Origin: Verrucomicrobiaceae bacterium
GTDB lineage: Bacteria > Verrucomicrobiota > Verrucomicrobiia > Verrucomicrobiales > Verrucomicrobiaceae
Length of the DNA stretch: 64,000 bases
NCBI GenBank assembly: GCA_021151605.1
Contig: JAGKWZ010000011.1
Coordinates: forward strand, 11,243 to 75,242
Direction of reading: 5' to 3'
The notes beneath the pieces were generated by a model, which saw nothing but the letters and a program-made list of their open reading frames with translations, was not told where the DNA came from and did not search any database. Positions 28,856 through 36,821 of this stretch are shown here, piece after piece. How positions within the stretch are numbered: the stretch's first letter is position 1; every line of letters begins with the position of its first letter. A program made the position numbers and the translations under genes.

Positions 28856-29188
28856 ATGCTACACCCACCTTTGCCAGAAGCTGCCGAACTGCTCGAAGAC
28901 CAACTGCCCGCGCAGGCGCAGTTTGACGCTCTCAGGCAGACTTTGGAGCGTTTGCGCCAAGAATTGGACCAGCTTTCGGGGACCAAAGAGGTAGTGGCTA
29001 CCCCCGAGCCGAAGAAGCCATGTCTCTTCACGGCACCTCCTGCCATTCAGGAGAGACAGCCAGTGGTTCGAACAGTCATCGAATCCATCCCGCCCAAGCC
29101 AGATGCAATGCTGGAGCGCGCGACTTTGGAGGAGCTGAACATGGCGCTGGGTCTCGCTTTTTCGCAGATCGCCAAGCGCACGTGCTAG
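28856..29188 (+). CDS. Small coiled-coil protein, function unknown
   Basis: A 110-residue soluble protein. Residues about 8-42 form a Leu/Gln/Glu-rich heptad pattern (coiled coil). A Pro-rich linker (TPEPKKPCLFTAPPAIQ) and a C-terminal helix (LEELNMALGLAFSQIAK) follow. It abuts the end of the convergent heparinase-like gene. No family was recognised. Confidence 0.6.
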   Translation: MLHPPLPEAAELLEDQLPAQAQFDALRQTLERLRQELDQLSGTKEVVATPEPKKPCLFTAPPAIQERQPVVRTVIESIPPKPDAMLERATLEELNMALGLAFSQIAKRTC

Positions 29189-31060
29189 TCAGGCAAGACG
29201 TTGAATCTTCGTCACCAATCCGGCACAGACATTCCGGATGGACAACACATGAGCCGTGTCAATCCTGCCATAAAATGGCGAAACACGTCTCTCGTCGAGA
29301 GTTACCTCGGCATCGCTGGCATGGAGAGTGATCTGCCACTGTTTCCCGGCGCGTGTGATGAGAAACCTGTTTTCAGCACCGGCCGAAGTCTGCTTCACCT
29401 GGGCACCCGGTGGCAGGGTCCAATTCACGGTAAATGGAGTGCGGTAATCTTCGGTATCTCGGATCTCGATGTAGTCCTCCAGGCGGCGCACTTGGCGTTG
29501 GAAGATGTGCTTTTCATGCTCAAACCGTGCGACTGCCGTGCTGCCTTCGACAATGAGTTTTGGCACGGGGTGATGCTGGATCTGAAGGAAAGGCCCGATG
29601 CGACGTGGTGTCTGGAAACCTGCGGGGTAGGGCTGGGGGCCATTGTGAGCGCTCCAACTGGCGAGTTCCTCACGCAGCCCAGCATGGCCGTGGTAACCGC
29701 CTGTGCCGGGGTCGATGAGCAGGGAGTGTTCGCCATCCCAGATCGAGACATGTAGGGCATCCGCATGACCATGTGCGGCCAGGGGGCCAAATCCGAGTGG
29801 TGACGCATCCAGACGCGCCACCCAGCCATGAGAGCGCAAGGCAGCTTGGCCTGAGGTGGCAAAAATCTGCCAATCGTGGACGGTAAGACCGGCGGTGGGT
29901 GTGTTCAAGGCGACCATGGGTGGATGGCCCAGCCACCATCTCAGGCTGCCTTCATCTCCGAGCAGCCATGCACGCCATTCCTCATTGGCGGTGGCGCGAC
30001 TTTGCGTAAGGGGCACGACGATCGCGTCATCACTATCGCCGAAATCCCAGGGCTCCGAGGCATGACCGAGCGCCAGGAAATACCGGGCCGCTAGGGCAAG
30101 GCGATGATGCACCTCACCTGCGCGACAGCCCACTACTCGTGCAGACTGCCAGGCCAGGTCAAAGGCGAAGGCGTGGTAATGAAGCGCCTGCTCATGGGAG
30201 CCGCCATCAGCGGCGAACTGCCGCAGAACCTCCTGCCCGAGAGTCTCCCAGGCGGTCTCAGCACTACAGGCGATCTTTTCCAAAGCTGGCCATCGTGAAG
30301 CGGAAAGAACCAGCGCAGCGAGTTCACCCAATAAATGGTTGTTTGCCGATGAACCTGAGGACCTGTGTCTCCAGACCCACGCGGCGTGAATCGGCACGAT
30401 TCGTTTCCGCAGCATGGCCTGGTGATCCATGTGGGCGCATCCGGGGGCTGTCTGCTCGGAGGCCCAGGCGGTCACGAAGGCGTCAAACCAACAGAAGTTG
30501 ATCAGACGCAGCGCAGCTTCGAGCGGGCTGGTCCAATTAATGCCAATGCCAGGCGGGTTCCGCTCGCACCAGTCCTCCAGCCAAAGCTGTGCAGTGCGGA
30601 TGGCGTTGGCGTCATTATTCAGCCAGCCATGCATGGCCAGACGCGTCATCTCCGTCCAGCGATTGATCTCCCAGATGGTCCGGGCATCGGCACCATCTGG
30701 CAGGTGGCGGTAGTCGAGTTTCGTCGAAGGGGTATCGTGGGCGATCACCACGCCGCAGGCAGGATCACGGTGCCAACACGGCGGGGCACCGACCTCCACC
30801 ACTTTCCTGCCAAAGAGCAGCCACTCTCCGCAGATCAGCTTTTTTGCCTCTGCAGCGAGCTGGATGCGAAGGCCAGCAGGCGCAGATGCACGCTCCGGTA
30901 ATCGCGGAGCTTTGTCATTGATAGCACCGGGGTCGAATTTCGAGACGCGTCGAACAAAACCACTTTGCGTGAGCTGCCGCCACGAGTCGCCAGCACGGTG
31001 TACCATCTCTCCAGGGCTCATGGCCCGGAGTCGATGAAGATACCATTCGAAACGCGACAT
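29189..31060 (-). CDS. Heparinase II/III-like (alginate lyase family) protein
   Basis: A 623-residue protein with an all-helical toroid domain (about 1-330, starting SRFEWYLHRLRAMSPGEM, typical of heparinase II/III proteins in exopolysaccharide clusters). A C-terminal beta-sandwich follows, including GPLAAHGHADALHVSI, where the GHAD histidine is the likely catalytic residue. It would cleave uronic-acid polysaccharide or trim the polymer made by this cluster. No signal peptide was seen. Start ATG 31060 is chosen over a longer frame (31096). It is the last gene of the minus-strand locus, directly after the bi-domain oxidoreductase. Confidence 0.9.
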   Translation of the reverse strand: MSRFEWYLHRLRAMSPGEMVHRAGDSWRQLTQSGFVRRVSKFDPGAINDKAPRLPERASAPAGLRIQLAAEAKKLICGEWLLFGRKVVEVGAPPCWHRDPACGVVIAHDTPSTKLDYRHLPDGADARTIWEINRWTEMTRLAMHGWLNNDANAIRTAQLWLEDWCERNPPGIGINWTSPLEAALRLINFCWFDAFVTAWASEQTAPGCAHMDHQAMLRKRIVPIHAAWVWRHRSSGSSANNHLLGELAALVLSASRWPALEKIACSAETAWETLGQEVLRQFAADGGSHEQALHYHAFAFDLAWQSARVVGCRAGEVHHRLALAARYFLALGHASEPWDFGDSDDAIVVPLTQSRATANEEWRAWLLGDEGSLRWWLGHPPMVALNTPTAGLTVHDWQIFATSGQAALRSHGWVARLDASPLGFGPLAAHGHADALHVSIWDGEHSLLIDPGTGGYHGHAGLREELASWSAHNGPQPYPAGFQTPRRIGPFLQIQHHPVPKLIVEGSTAVARFEHEKHIFQRQVRRLEDYIEIRDTEDYRTPFTVNWTLPPGAQVKQTSAGAENRFLITRAGKQWQITLHASDAEVTLDERRVSPFYGRIDTAHVLSIRNVCAGLVTKIQRLA

Positions 31061-31115
31061 GGGGCCTCCTCTAGCGTCCACCGTGCTGGGGCTCAAGCCC
31101 CGTTCACAGGTTCAT

Positions 31116-33248
31116 TCAAATCAAGGCACCTCGCCCCTCGCGCAGGCTCTCCATCACGGCAAAGGTCAGCGCCATGCTTTGGCGGGCTTCTGCGTAGGGT
31201 AGCGGGTGGGCACTCTGACCTTTCAGGTAGGCCAGCCAGGCTGCCATTTCCTCGGCGTGGCCTTTGCTGCCAAACTTCGTCACCACACGTTTGCGTTTCC
31301 GATGGATCGCCAGCTCCTGGAAGTTCGTGCACTCCGCCACGAGTCCGCTGGCAAAGACGCGGAACGTCTCCTTCGGGAAAGCGAAGTCGCCCTCGGCGGA
31401 GTAGATGATCTGAGCAGCGGAGCCATCGGCAAACTCGATCTGCGCGGTGAAGGAATCTGGGAAGGCACTGCGTCCGACGGTCTGCGCGGTGACACGAGTC
31501 GGCTTGCCGAGCAGGTGGCAGGCGAAGTCGAAGAAGTGGCAGGCCTCGCCAAGCACACGCCCGCCGCTTTCCTCCAGGTTGGCATACCAATGGTCCGGCG
31601 CGAGAGGCCCGGCAAAGACGTGGAAGGCGAGTGTTTTGGGGCCGGAGATGCCGCTGAGGATCTTTTTCAGCTCGACGGTGGCTGGCGCAAAACGGCGATT
31701 GAAGCCGACCATGACGCTGCCCTTGGATTCGCCAATGGCGGAGTCGATCTGCGCGAGTTCGTCTCGGGTCAGGCAGAGCGGTTTTTCGACGAAGACATGC
31801 TTGTCAGCTGCGAGAGCGCGAATCGTGAGCGGAGCGTGCAGATGATGCCGTGTGCCGATCATGACGGCACCTTCTTTGCCTTCGAAGACCTTTGCCGCAT
31901 CCGTTTCGGCATGGGCGAAGCCGAACTTCTCCTTCACATGCCGTGAACTGAGTCCGGTGGCATTGACTATGGTGCCAAGGCTGATCTGGCCTTTCACGTG
32001 CGGCAGCAGCATCGTGCGGGCGAAGTTGCCTGCGCCGATGACATGCAGCACGCCTGCCGGCGTGAATGACGAATGGCGAATGGCGAATGACGAAGCTTCT
32101 GAAGGCTTGGGTTTTTCGTCATTCGTGCTTCGAGCTACGTCATTCGGATACTCGATGAGCACCCCCAGCTCCGTTTCCAGATGATCATAAACCGAGAGCA
32201 CGTCGCCAAAGGTCACGCGCTTGGTGGTCACGGGTTTCAAATCTAGCGCGCCGGATTTCATGAGGTGCAGACAGGCTTCGAAGTTGCGGTTTTCCGTCCA
32301 GCGAACGTGGCCGATGGGGTAGTCGTGGCCGCCCCATTCGTAGCTCGGGTCGTAGCGGCCGGGGCCGTAGCTGCGGGAGTAGCGGACCTGGATGTCCTTC
32401 ATGTAGGCGGTTTTCCAGCTCAGCTCGGCATCGTAGATGCCCACGATCACCATGACGCCGCGATCTCTGAGGCAAGCGATGGCGCTGTCTGCGGCTTCGC
32501 GACCTTTGCCGCCGACACAAAGCAGCGCGGCATCGACTCCGTGACCCTCGGTCCATGCACGGACTTCGTCTTCGAGCTTAGACTGGCTGGGATTCACGAT
32601 GCGCTCGGCTCCCATGGCGAGGGAGGTTTGCAAACGAGCCGCGACGAAGTCCACCGCCATGACACGAGCACCGCTGGCTTTGAGCAAACTGGTGGCGAGC
32701 AGGCCGACCAAACCCTGACCCATGACAAGCACTCGCTCACCGAGTCGAGCGCCGGACTGGCGGACGCCCTCCATCGAGATCGAGGCGAGTGTCGTGTAAG
32801 CTGCCTGCCAGTCTTCGACACCTTCAGGAATCGGAGAGGCGAGCAGATCCGGCACGCCGATCATCTCCGCATGAAAGGCACACTCTGCACCGCCACAGGC
32901 CACGCGATCACCGACTCGGAAGCGCGTGTTCAATTCATCGACGGCGACGACGACTCCCGCTGCCGAGTAACCCAGCGGAGTCGGAGATTCGAGTCGGTTG
33001 CGCACCTTTTCGAGAGCGGACTTCCAGCCCAGCGTGCGGGCGGTATCGATCACCTTCTTCACCTGATCTGGTCTAGCCTTCGCTTTTTGCAAAAGGGACA
33101 TCCGAGCCTGCTCCACCTTCATTTTTTCCGTGCCCGGCGAGATCACGGAACACGTCGTCCGCACCAAAATGCCTCCCGGCGGCGGCATGGGAGCAGGCAC
33201 CTCCTGGAGTTCGAGACGACCGTCCTGATATTGGGCGAGTTGTTGCAT
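31116..33248 (-). CDS. Bi-domain oxidoreductase (Zn-alcohol dehydrogenase + Gfo/Idh/MocA)
   Basis: A 710-residue fusion. The N-terminal half (about 1-350) is a medium-chain dehydrogenase/reductase with GYSAAGVVV and a Rossmann stretch VMGQGLVGLLA. The C-terminal half (about 390-710) is a Gfo/Idh/MocA dehydrogenase with VIGAGNFART and the catalytic-region EKPLCLTRDE. Such fusions occur beside heparinase II/III genes in exopolysaccharide loci and probably modify a sugar nucleotide. The inter-domain linker (about residues 372-395) is encoded by tandem heptamers and an inverted repeat, an apparent repeat insertion. It is 2 bp from the upstream glycosyltransferase gene. Confidence 0.92.
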   Translation of the reverse strand: MQQLAQYQDGRLELQEVPAPMPPPGGILVRTTCSVISPGTEKMKVEQARMSLLQKAKARPDQVKKVIDTARTLGWKSALEKVRNRLESPTPLGYSAAGVVVAVDELNTRFRVGDRVACGGAECAFHAEMIGVPDLLASPIPEGVEDWQAAYTTLASISMEGVRQSGARLGERVLVMGQGLVGLLATSLLKASGARVMAVDFVAARLQTSLAMGAERIVNPSQSKLEDEVRAWTEGHGVDAALLCVGGKGREAADSAIACLRDRGVMVIVGIYDAELSWKTAYMKDIQVRYSRSYGPGRYDPSYEWGGHDYPIGHVRWTENRNFEACLHLMKSGALDLKPVTTKRVTFGDVLSVYDHLETELGVLIEYPNDVARSTNDEKPKPSEASSFAIRHSSFTPAGVLHVIGAGNFARTMLLPHVKGQISLGTIVNATGLSSRHVKEKFGFAHAETDAAKVFEGKEGAVMIGTRHHLHAPLTIRALAADKHVFVEKPLCLTRDELAQIDSAIGESKGSVMVGFNRRFAPATVELKKILSGISGPKTLAFHVFAGPLAPDHWYANLEESGGRVLGEACHFFDFACHLLGKPTRVTAQTVGRSAFPDSFTAQIEFADGSAAQIIYSAEGDFAFPKETFRVFASGLVAECTNFQELAIHRKRKRVVTKFGSKGHAEEMAAWLAYLKGQSAHPLPYAEARQSMALTFAVMESLREGRGALI
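32064..32125. repeat. Tandem heptamers and inverted repeat inside the oxidoreductase gene
   Basis: Four tandem 7-bp units GAATG(A/G)C occupy 32064-32091. The arm CGAATGACGAA (32084-32094) pairs perfectly with TTCGTCATTCG (32115-32125). On the coding strand it encodes the odd linker peptide FAIRHSSF. The frame is kept across the insertion. Confidence 0.9.
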
Positions 33249-33250
33249 GT

Positions 33251-34429
33251 TCAGGCGATACTTTGTAGCATGTGATCAAACTTGTCCTGCCAAGCGCTGA
33301 CGCTGGTTTCACGCAGCAGCCACTGGCGGGCGTGATCGCCGAGTAGGCGGTGCTGATCTTGAGACATGGATTCGAAGGCGAGCACGTCCTGCACGATGGC
33401 GGAGACATCTCCCGGAGTGTGGAGTAGGCCGGTTTGACCGTGCTGCACGGTTTCGATCAAACCTCCGCTGCGGGCGGCGAGCACGGGTTTGGCGTAGTCG
33501 TAGGCTTCGTAGATCATGATCCCGAGTGGTTCCCACCAAAGGGAAGGTGCGACCAAGGCACGACAGCGGCGGAGGGCGTTGTGTTTGGCCTCACCGCTGA
33601 GGTGGCCGAGGTAGTGGATACTGGGATTTTGTGCAGCGGCGGACTCGATGAAGCTCTGCAAGCCGCCTTCCCCAGCGATGTGAAGCGCTGGTGTGCGCTC
33701 GCCGAGATGCTGTCGGAGTTCGTGCCAGGCTTGGATGAGTGGTTGGAGACCTTTTTCAGGAATGAGTCTGCCGAGGAAGAGGTAGCCACCATCATCCTCG
33801 ATCTCAGGAAGCTGCGGCATGGAATCCCAAGAATGGCGCAGCACATGCAGCCGCTCCCTCGGCACGAAGCCATGCTTGGCGAAGAGGTCTGCCATAAACT
33901 GGGAGATGGTGACCCAGGCCTTGACGCTCTCCAGCCACCCGCTGCGTCTCAGAAGCTGCAGCATGAGGGCGCAAAGCAGACTCTTTGTGTGGCCTTGCCA
34001 AGCTCCAGCCAGGACCTCTCCCGCATAGCCACCATGGAGCGGGGCAGTTTGTGCCTGCCCATCATAGAAGGAAGATCCCCCGACCGAGAAGGGCCGATAA
34101 TTGTGCAGATACTGGATCACAGGTAGGTGCTGCCGAAGTGCACTGCGGTAAAGGGAAGGGGAGCCGACAGGGTAGATGTTGTGAAACATGGCCGCCTGGG
34201 CACCAGTCTCGGAGACACTCTGCTCGAACTGTCGGGCTGAGGCAGGGTTGTAAAAGAAGCAAGCTGCCTGCCGCAGCGAGCATGGGGCATGCGGTCCGAT
34301 CCAATCGTGGCTGTCGAACAAGCAGCGTGGCACCTCATGCCGGAGAGCGGCGTGACCGTGGATACGGTCCACGGATTTCTCCTCTCCTCCCATGCGGAGG
34401 TAGCGATTGAATACCTGGAGCAGGGTCAT
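33251..34429 (-). CDS. Glycosyltransferase family 4 (GT-B)
   Basis: A 392-residue GT4 enzyme. The N-terminal domain starts LLQVFNRYLRMGGEEKSV (acceptor-side glycine loop). The C-terminal domain has the GRLIPEKGLQPLI motif and the EX7E-type segment WWEPLGIMIYEAYDYAKPVLA. It transfers a sugar from a nucleotide donor to the growing polysaccharide at the cytoplasmic face. It is a clear paralog of the glycosyltransferase at 50353-51576, sharing FNRY-x-GGEE, LHNYRPFS and EVLAGA-x-QG landmarks. The spacing to the downstream oxidoreductase is 2 bp. Confidence 0.92.
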   Translation of the reverse strand: MTLLQVFNRYLRMGGEEKSVDRIHGHAALRHEVPRCLFDSHDWIGPHAPCSLRQAACFFYNPASARQFEQSVSETGAQAAMFHNIYPVGSPSLYRSALRQHLPVIQYLHNYRPFSVGGSSFYDGQAQTAPLHGGYAGEVLAGAWQGHTKSLLCALMLQLLRRSGWLESVKAWVTISQFMADLFAKHGFVPRERLHVLRHSWDSMPQLPEIEDDGGYLFLGRLIPEKGLQPLIQAWHELRQHLGERTPALHIAGEGGLQSFIESAAAQNPSIHYLGHLSGEAKHNALRRCRALVAPSLWWEPLGIMIYEAYDYAKPVLAARSGGLIETVQHGQTGLLHTPGDVSAIVQDVLAFESMSQDQHRLLGDHARQWLLRETSVSAWQDKFDHMLQSIA

Positions 34430-34505
34430 GCTGACGTTTGCTCGAACGGTTTTAACTATGGCCTGACTTACAGACTTCGCACACGAGTGCTGATCTACTC
34501 AGATC

Positions 34506-35888
34506 TTATCTTTTCACCAACCACCGATGTTTCCCCGCGGCGGTCTTTTCCACTTCGGGAACTTCCTTCATTGTGAGGGTGAAGTCGTCGCCAAGCTTAT
34601 GCAGTAAACCCGCGCGCATGGGCTCCAGGCGGGAGCTTTGCCACTGAGGGCCAGGCTGGAAACGAAACTCGACTACGCCGGGCTTTCCCTGAGCGAACTG
34701 GACGGCGAAGAGACCGTCAAAGATGCGGTCGTGCATGTTGATGGCGGTGAGGGAGATCTGGCGTCCAGTGGCGCTGACAAGGAACTCGTAATCTCGCCCG
34801 ACGACAGCGGCGATCTCGGGCATGCCCGGCAGCTCGTTTTCGGGCTGGTTGGAGAAGCGGACGTAGTCGCCGGTGCGGTAGCGCACGAGCGGCATGACGA
34901 GGTTGTGAAAGGAGGTGCCGATGATCTCGCGGTGGCCGTTTTCGTCGGGCTGGCCGAACTCGACGAAGCCGTAGGTGGGCCAAAAATGAAGGTGATCTGA
35001 CTGGCGACCTTGCCCGGCGAGCACGACGCGTTCGCTGTGACCATACCAGTGGAAGACGCGAGCTCCGAGGATGCGCTCCAGATACTCCTGGGAGTCGGCG
35101 GTGAGCTTTTCAGAGCCGCAAAGCATGGAGGTGAGGCGGAAGTCGAGTTTCAGGCCGGTCTGCTCCAGACCTCGGGCGAGCAAAAGGGCGGCGCTGGGGT
35201 AGGCGTGCAGATGCTTGGGGCGGAAACGGTTCAGCGCGGCGACGTATTCCGGCAGGCGCTGGGCGGTGAGGTGGTAGGAGGAGAGGATGAGCCAGTCCCG
35301 CGTGGCATCGTAGGAGCTGATGCGGCCACGGGCTTTGTTGGAGGTCACACCGCCGCGGATCACGGCCACGCGATCTCCGGCGCGGTAGCCCCGGCGTGAC
35401 CATTGAGCTTCGAGGTAGGCCTGCTCCTTGGGGCGGCTGATGCCACGCTGGAGATAAAAACCGACGGGCACACCGCTGGAGCCACCCGTGGTGATGTAAA
35501 GGCGCTGTTTGGCATGGATCTCAGGGTTCACCAGCTCCTCGCGGTGCTGGAGGAGGTCCTGCTTCGTCAGGAAAGGGTAGTCGGAGAGCTGTTCCAGGGA
35601 CTCGAATTGCTCGGGCTTCACGCCTGCTTCAGCAAAACGGCGGGCGTAGAGCTGGGCCTTGCTGGCAGCGATGAGGCTCTCTCTCAGAGCTTGGACCTGA
35701 TACCGGCGCAGTGTCTCCAAATCCCAGGTCTCGACCTGAGCAGCTTCTTTTTGAAAACGAGCATACTCGCTGCCGTAGCGCCACGCCGCGGGCAGGCTGC
35801 GGTAGGCTCGCCCCGATATGGATTTAACCGGCTGTGGGGCGGCATCGTAGAGCCGAAGCAGCGGGTAGAGTTTGTCTTCGAGAGACAT
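34506..35888 (-). CDS. CapK-like phenylacetate-CoA ligase family protein
   Basis: A 460-residue adenylate-forming enzyme of the CapK/PaaK type found in capsule clusters. The nucleotide-binding loop is ITTGGSSGVPVGF (near residue 130), and later landmarks are HWYGHSERV and LVRYRTGDYVRF. It probably activates an acyl or amino-acid substituent for attachment to the polysaccharide, but the substrate is unknown. Start ATG 35888 is used; a longer frame to 35990 would run into the PEP-CTERM gene and has no protein-like text. Confidence 0.88.
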   Translation of the reverse strand: MSLEDKLYPLLRLYDAAPQPVKSISGRAYRSLPAAWRYGSEYARFQKEAAQVETWDLETLRRYQVQALRESLIAASKAQLYARRFAEAGVKPEQFESLEQLSDYPFLTKQDLLQHREELVNPEIHAKQRLYITTGGSSGVPVGFYLQRGISRPKEQAYLEAQWSRRGYRAGDRVAVIRGGVTSNKARGRISSYDATRDWLILSSYHLTAQRLPEYVAALNRFRPKHLHAYPSAALLLARGLEQTGLKLDFRLTSMLCGSEKLTADSQEYLERILGARVFHWYGHSERVVLAGQGRQSDHLHFWPTYGFVEFGQPDENGHREIIGTSFHNLVMPLVRYRTGDYVRFSNQPENELPGMPEIAAVVGRDYEFLVSATGRQISLTAINMHDRIFDGLFAVQFAQGKPGVVEFRFQPGPQWQSSRLEPMRAGLLHKLGDDFTLTMKEVPEVEKTAAGKHRWLVKR

Positions 35889-35932
35889 TTTGTGGGCACC
35901 CTCTGCCCTGGAAGATGATCCGTGACGACGGA

Positions 35933-36757
35933 TTAGCGGGTCTTGCCCAGCTTGCGGAAGCGACGCAGCATCACGACGAGTCCTGCACATGCAATCATCA
36001 GGGCTCCACTTGGTTCTGGGACCGGGGCGAGGTTATAGATAATCAGTGCATCCTGCCAGTTGTCTGGGTCACTCTCTGAAAAGAGGGTGTTGGCGATCAT
36101 GTAGCCATGCTGGACGGAGTAAGAGTCAAAAAAGAGGGATGTCTGGCTTTGCACATCCGTCTTAATCGTCTGGAAAAGAGCTTGGCGGGCAGCGATCGAA
36201 GTAGGATTGCCGGCGGCGTTGCCTTCCGCGAAGACATAGTCAGACAGGTTCGTGAAGTCTGTTTTGGTCGGCTTTCCATAGGTTTCAGCCAGGAAATTCT
36301 GAACGACGAAGAAGGCGTTGTAGAAGGTGTCATCGTTGCCGTAGCTTGCAGAGGCTGTTGGCTGCTCTGTAAATCGCCCAGATGCTCCAGCTAGAGTGTT
36401 CCATGGCAGATAGGTATCCAGGACGTATTGCATCACCTTCACCTGAGTAGGGATAGATGTAGTGTAATAGCTCGGGTTGCCGGTGAAAAAATCAAGCCGC
36501 TGTGTGTTCATCTGGTCCCAGCCTTCCAGGAAGTTCAATGAATCGGCGAGAAAGCCCTGCCCTCCTCCAGCAGAAGTGGAGCCATTGGGTTCAATACACA
36601 TCCACCAGTAGTTTCCGCCGTCAAAGCCTGGTCCGTTGATCTCATAGACCCCACCATAGCCGTCTCGATCAACCCCATTAATTGCCAGGACCTGAGCTGA
36701 TGCTGTCAGGGAAGTGAGTCCTAGCAGAAGGGTAAGAATGAGTGTCCTGGAGATCAT
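35933..36757 (-). CDS. PEP-CTERM sorting-domain protein
   Basis: A 274-residue exported protein: signal peptide (about 1-21, ending LTASA-Q), an aromatic/Asn/Thr-rich extracellular body and a C-terminal tripartite sorting signal, VPEPSG followed by a transmembrane helix and the basic tail RRFRKLGK. The body has one non-membrane cysteine, in YWWMCIEPNG. It is the likely substrate of the exosortase encoded 4 kb upstream. The gene and its 65-bp leader are more AT-rich than neighbours, suggesting its own promoter. Start ATG 36757 fits the signal peptide; a start at 36829 would overlap asnB. Confidence 0.93.
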   Translation of the reverse strand: MISRTLILTLLLGLTSLTASAQVLAINGVDRDGYGGVYEINGPGFDGGNYWWMCIEPNGSTSAGGGQGFLADSLNFLEGWDQMNTQRLDFFTGNPSYYTTSIPTQVKVMQYVLDTYLPWNTLAGASGRFTEQPTASASYGNDDTFYNAFFVVQNFLAETYGKPTKTDFTNLSDYVFAEGNAAGNPTSIAARQALFQTIKTDVQSQTSLFFDSYSVQHGYMIANTLFSESDPDNWQDALIIYNLAPVPEPSGALMIACAGLVVMLRRFRKLGKTR

Positions 36758-36821
36758 AACCTGATTTTTATCATAAATCTGATATTTTAACAATAGTAAA
36801 CTTACAGTATCACTTACGCTA

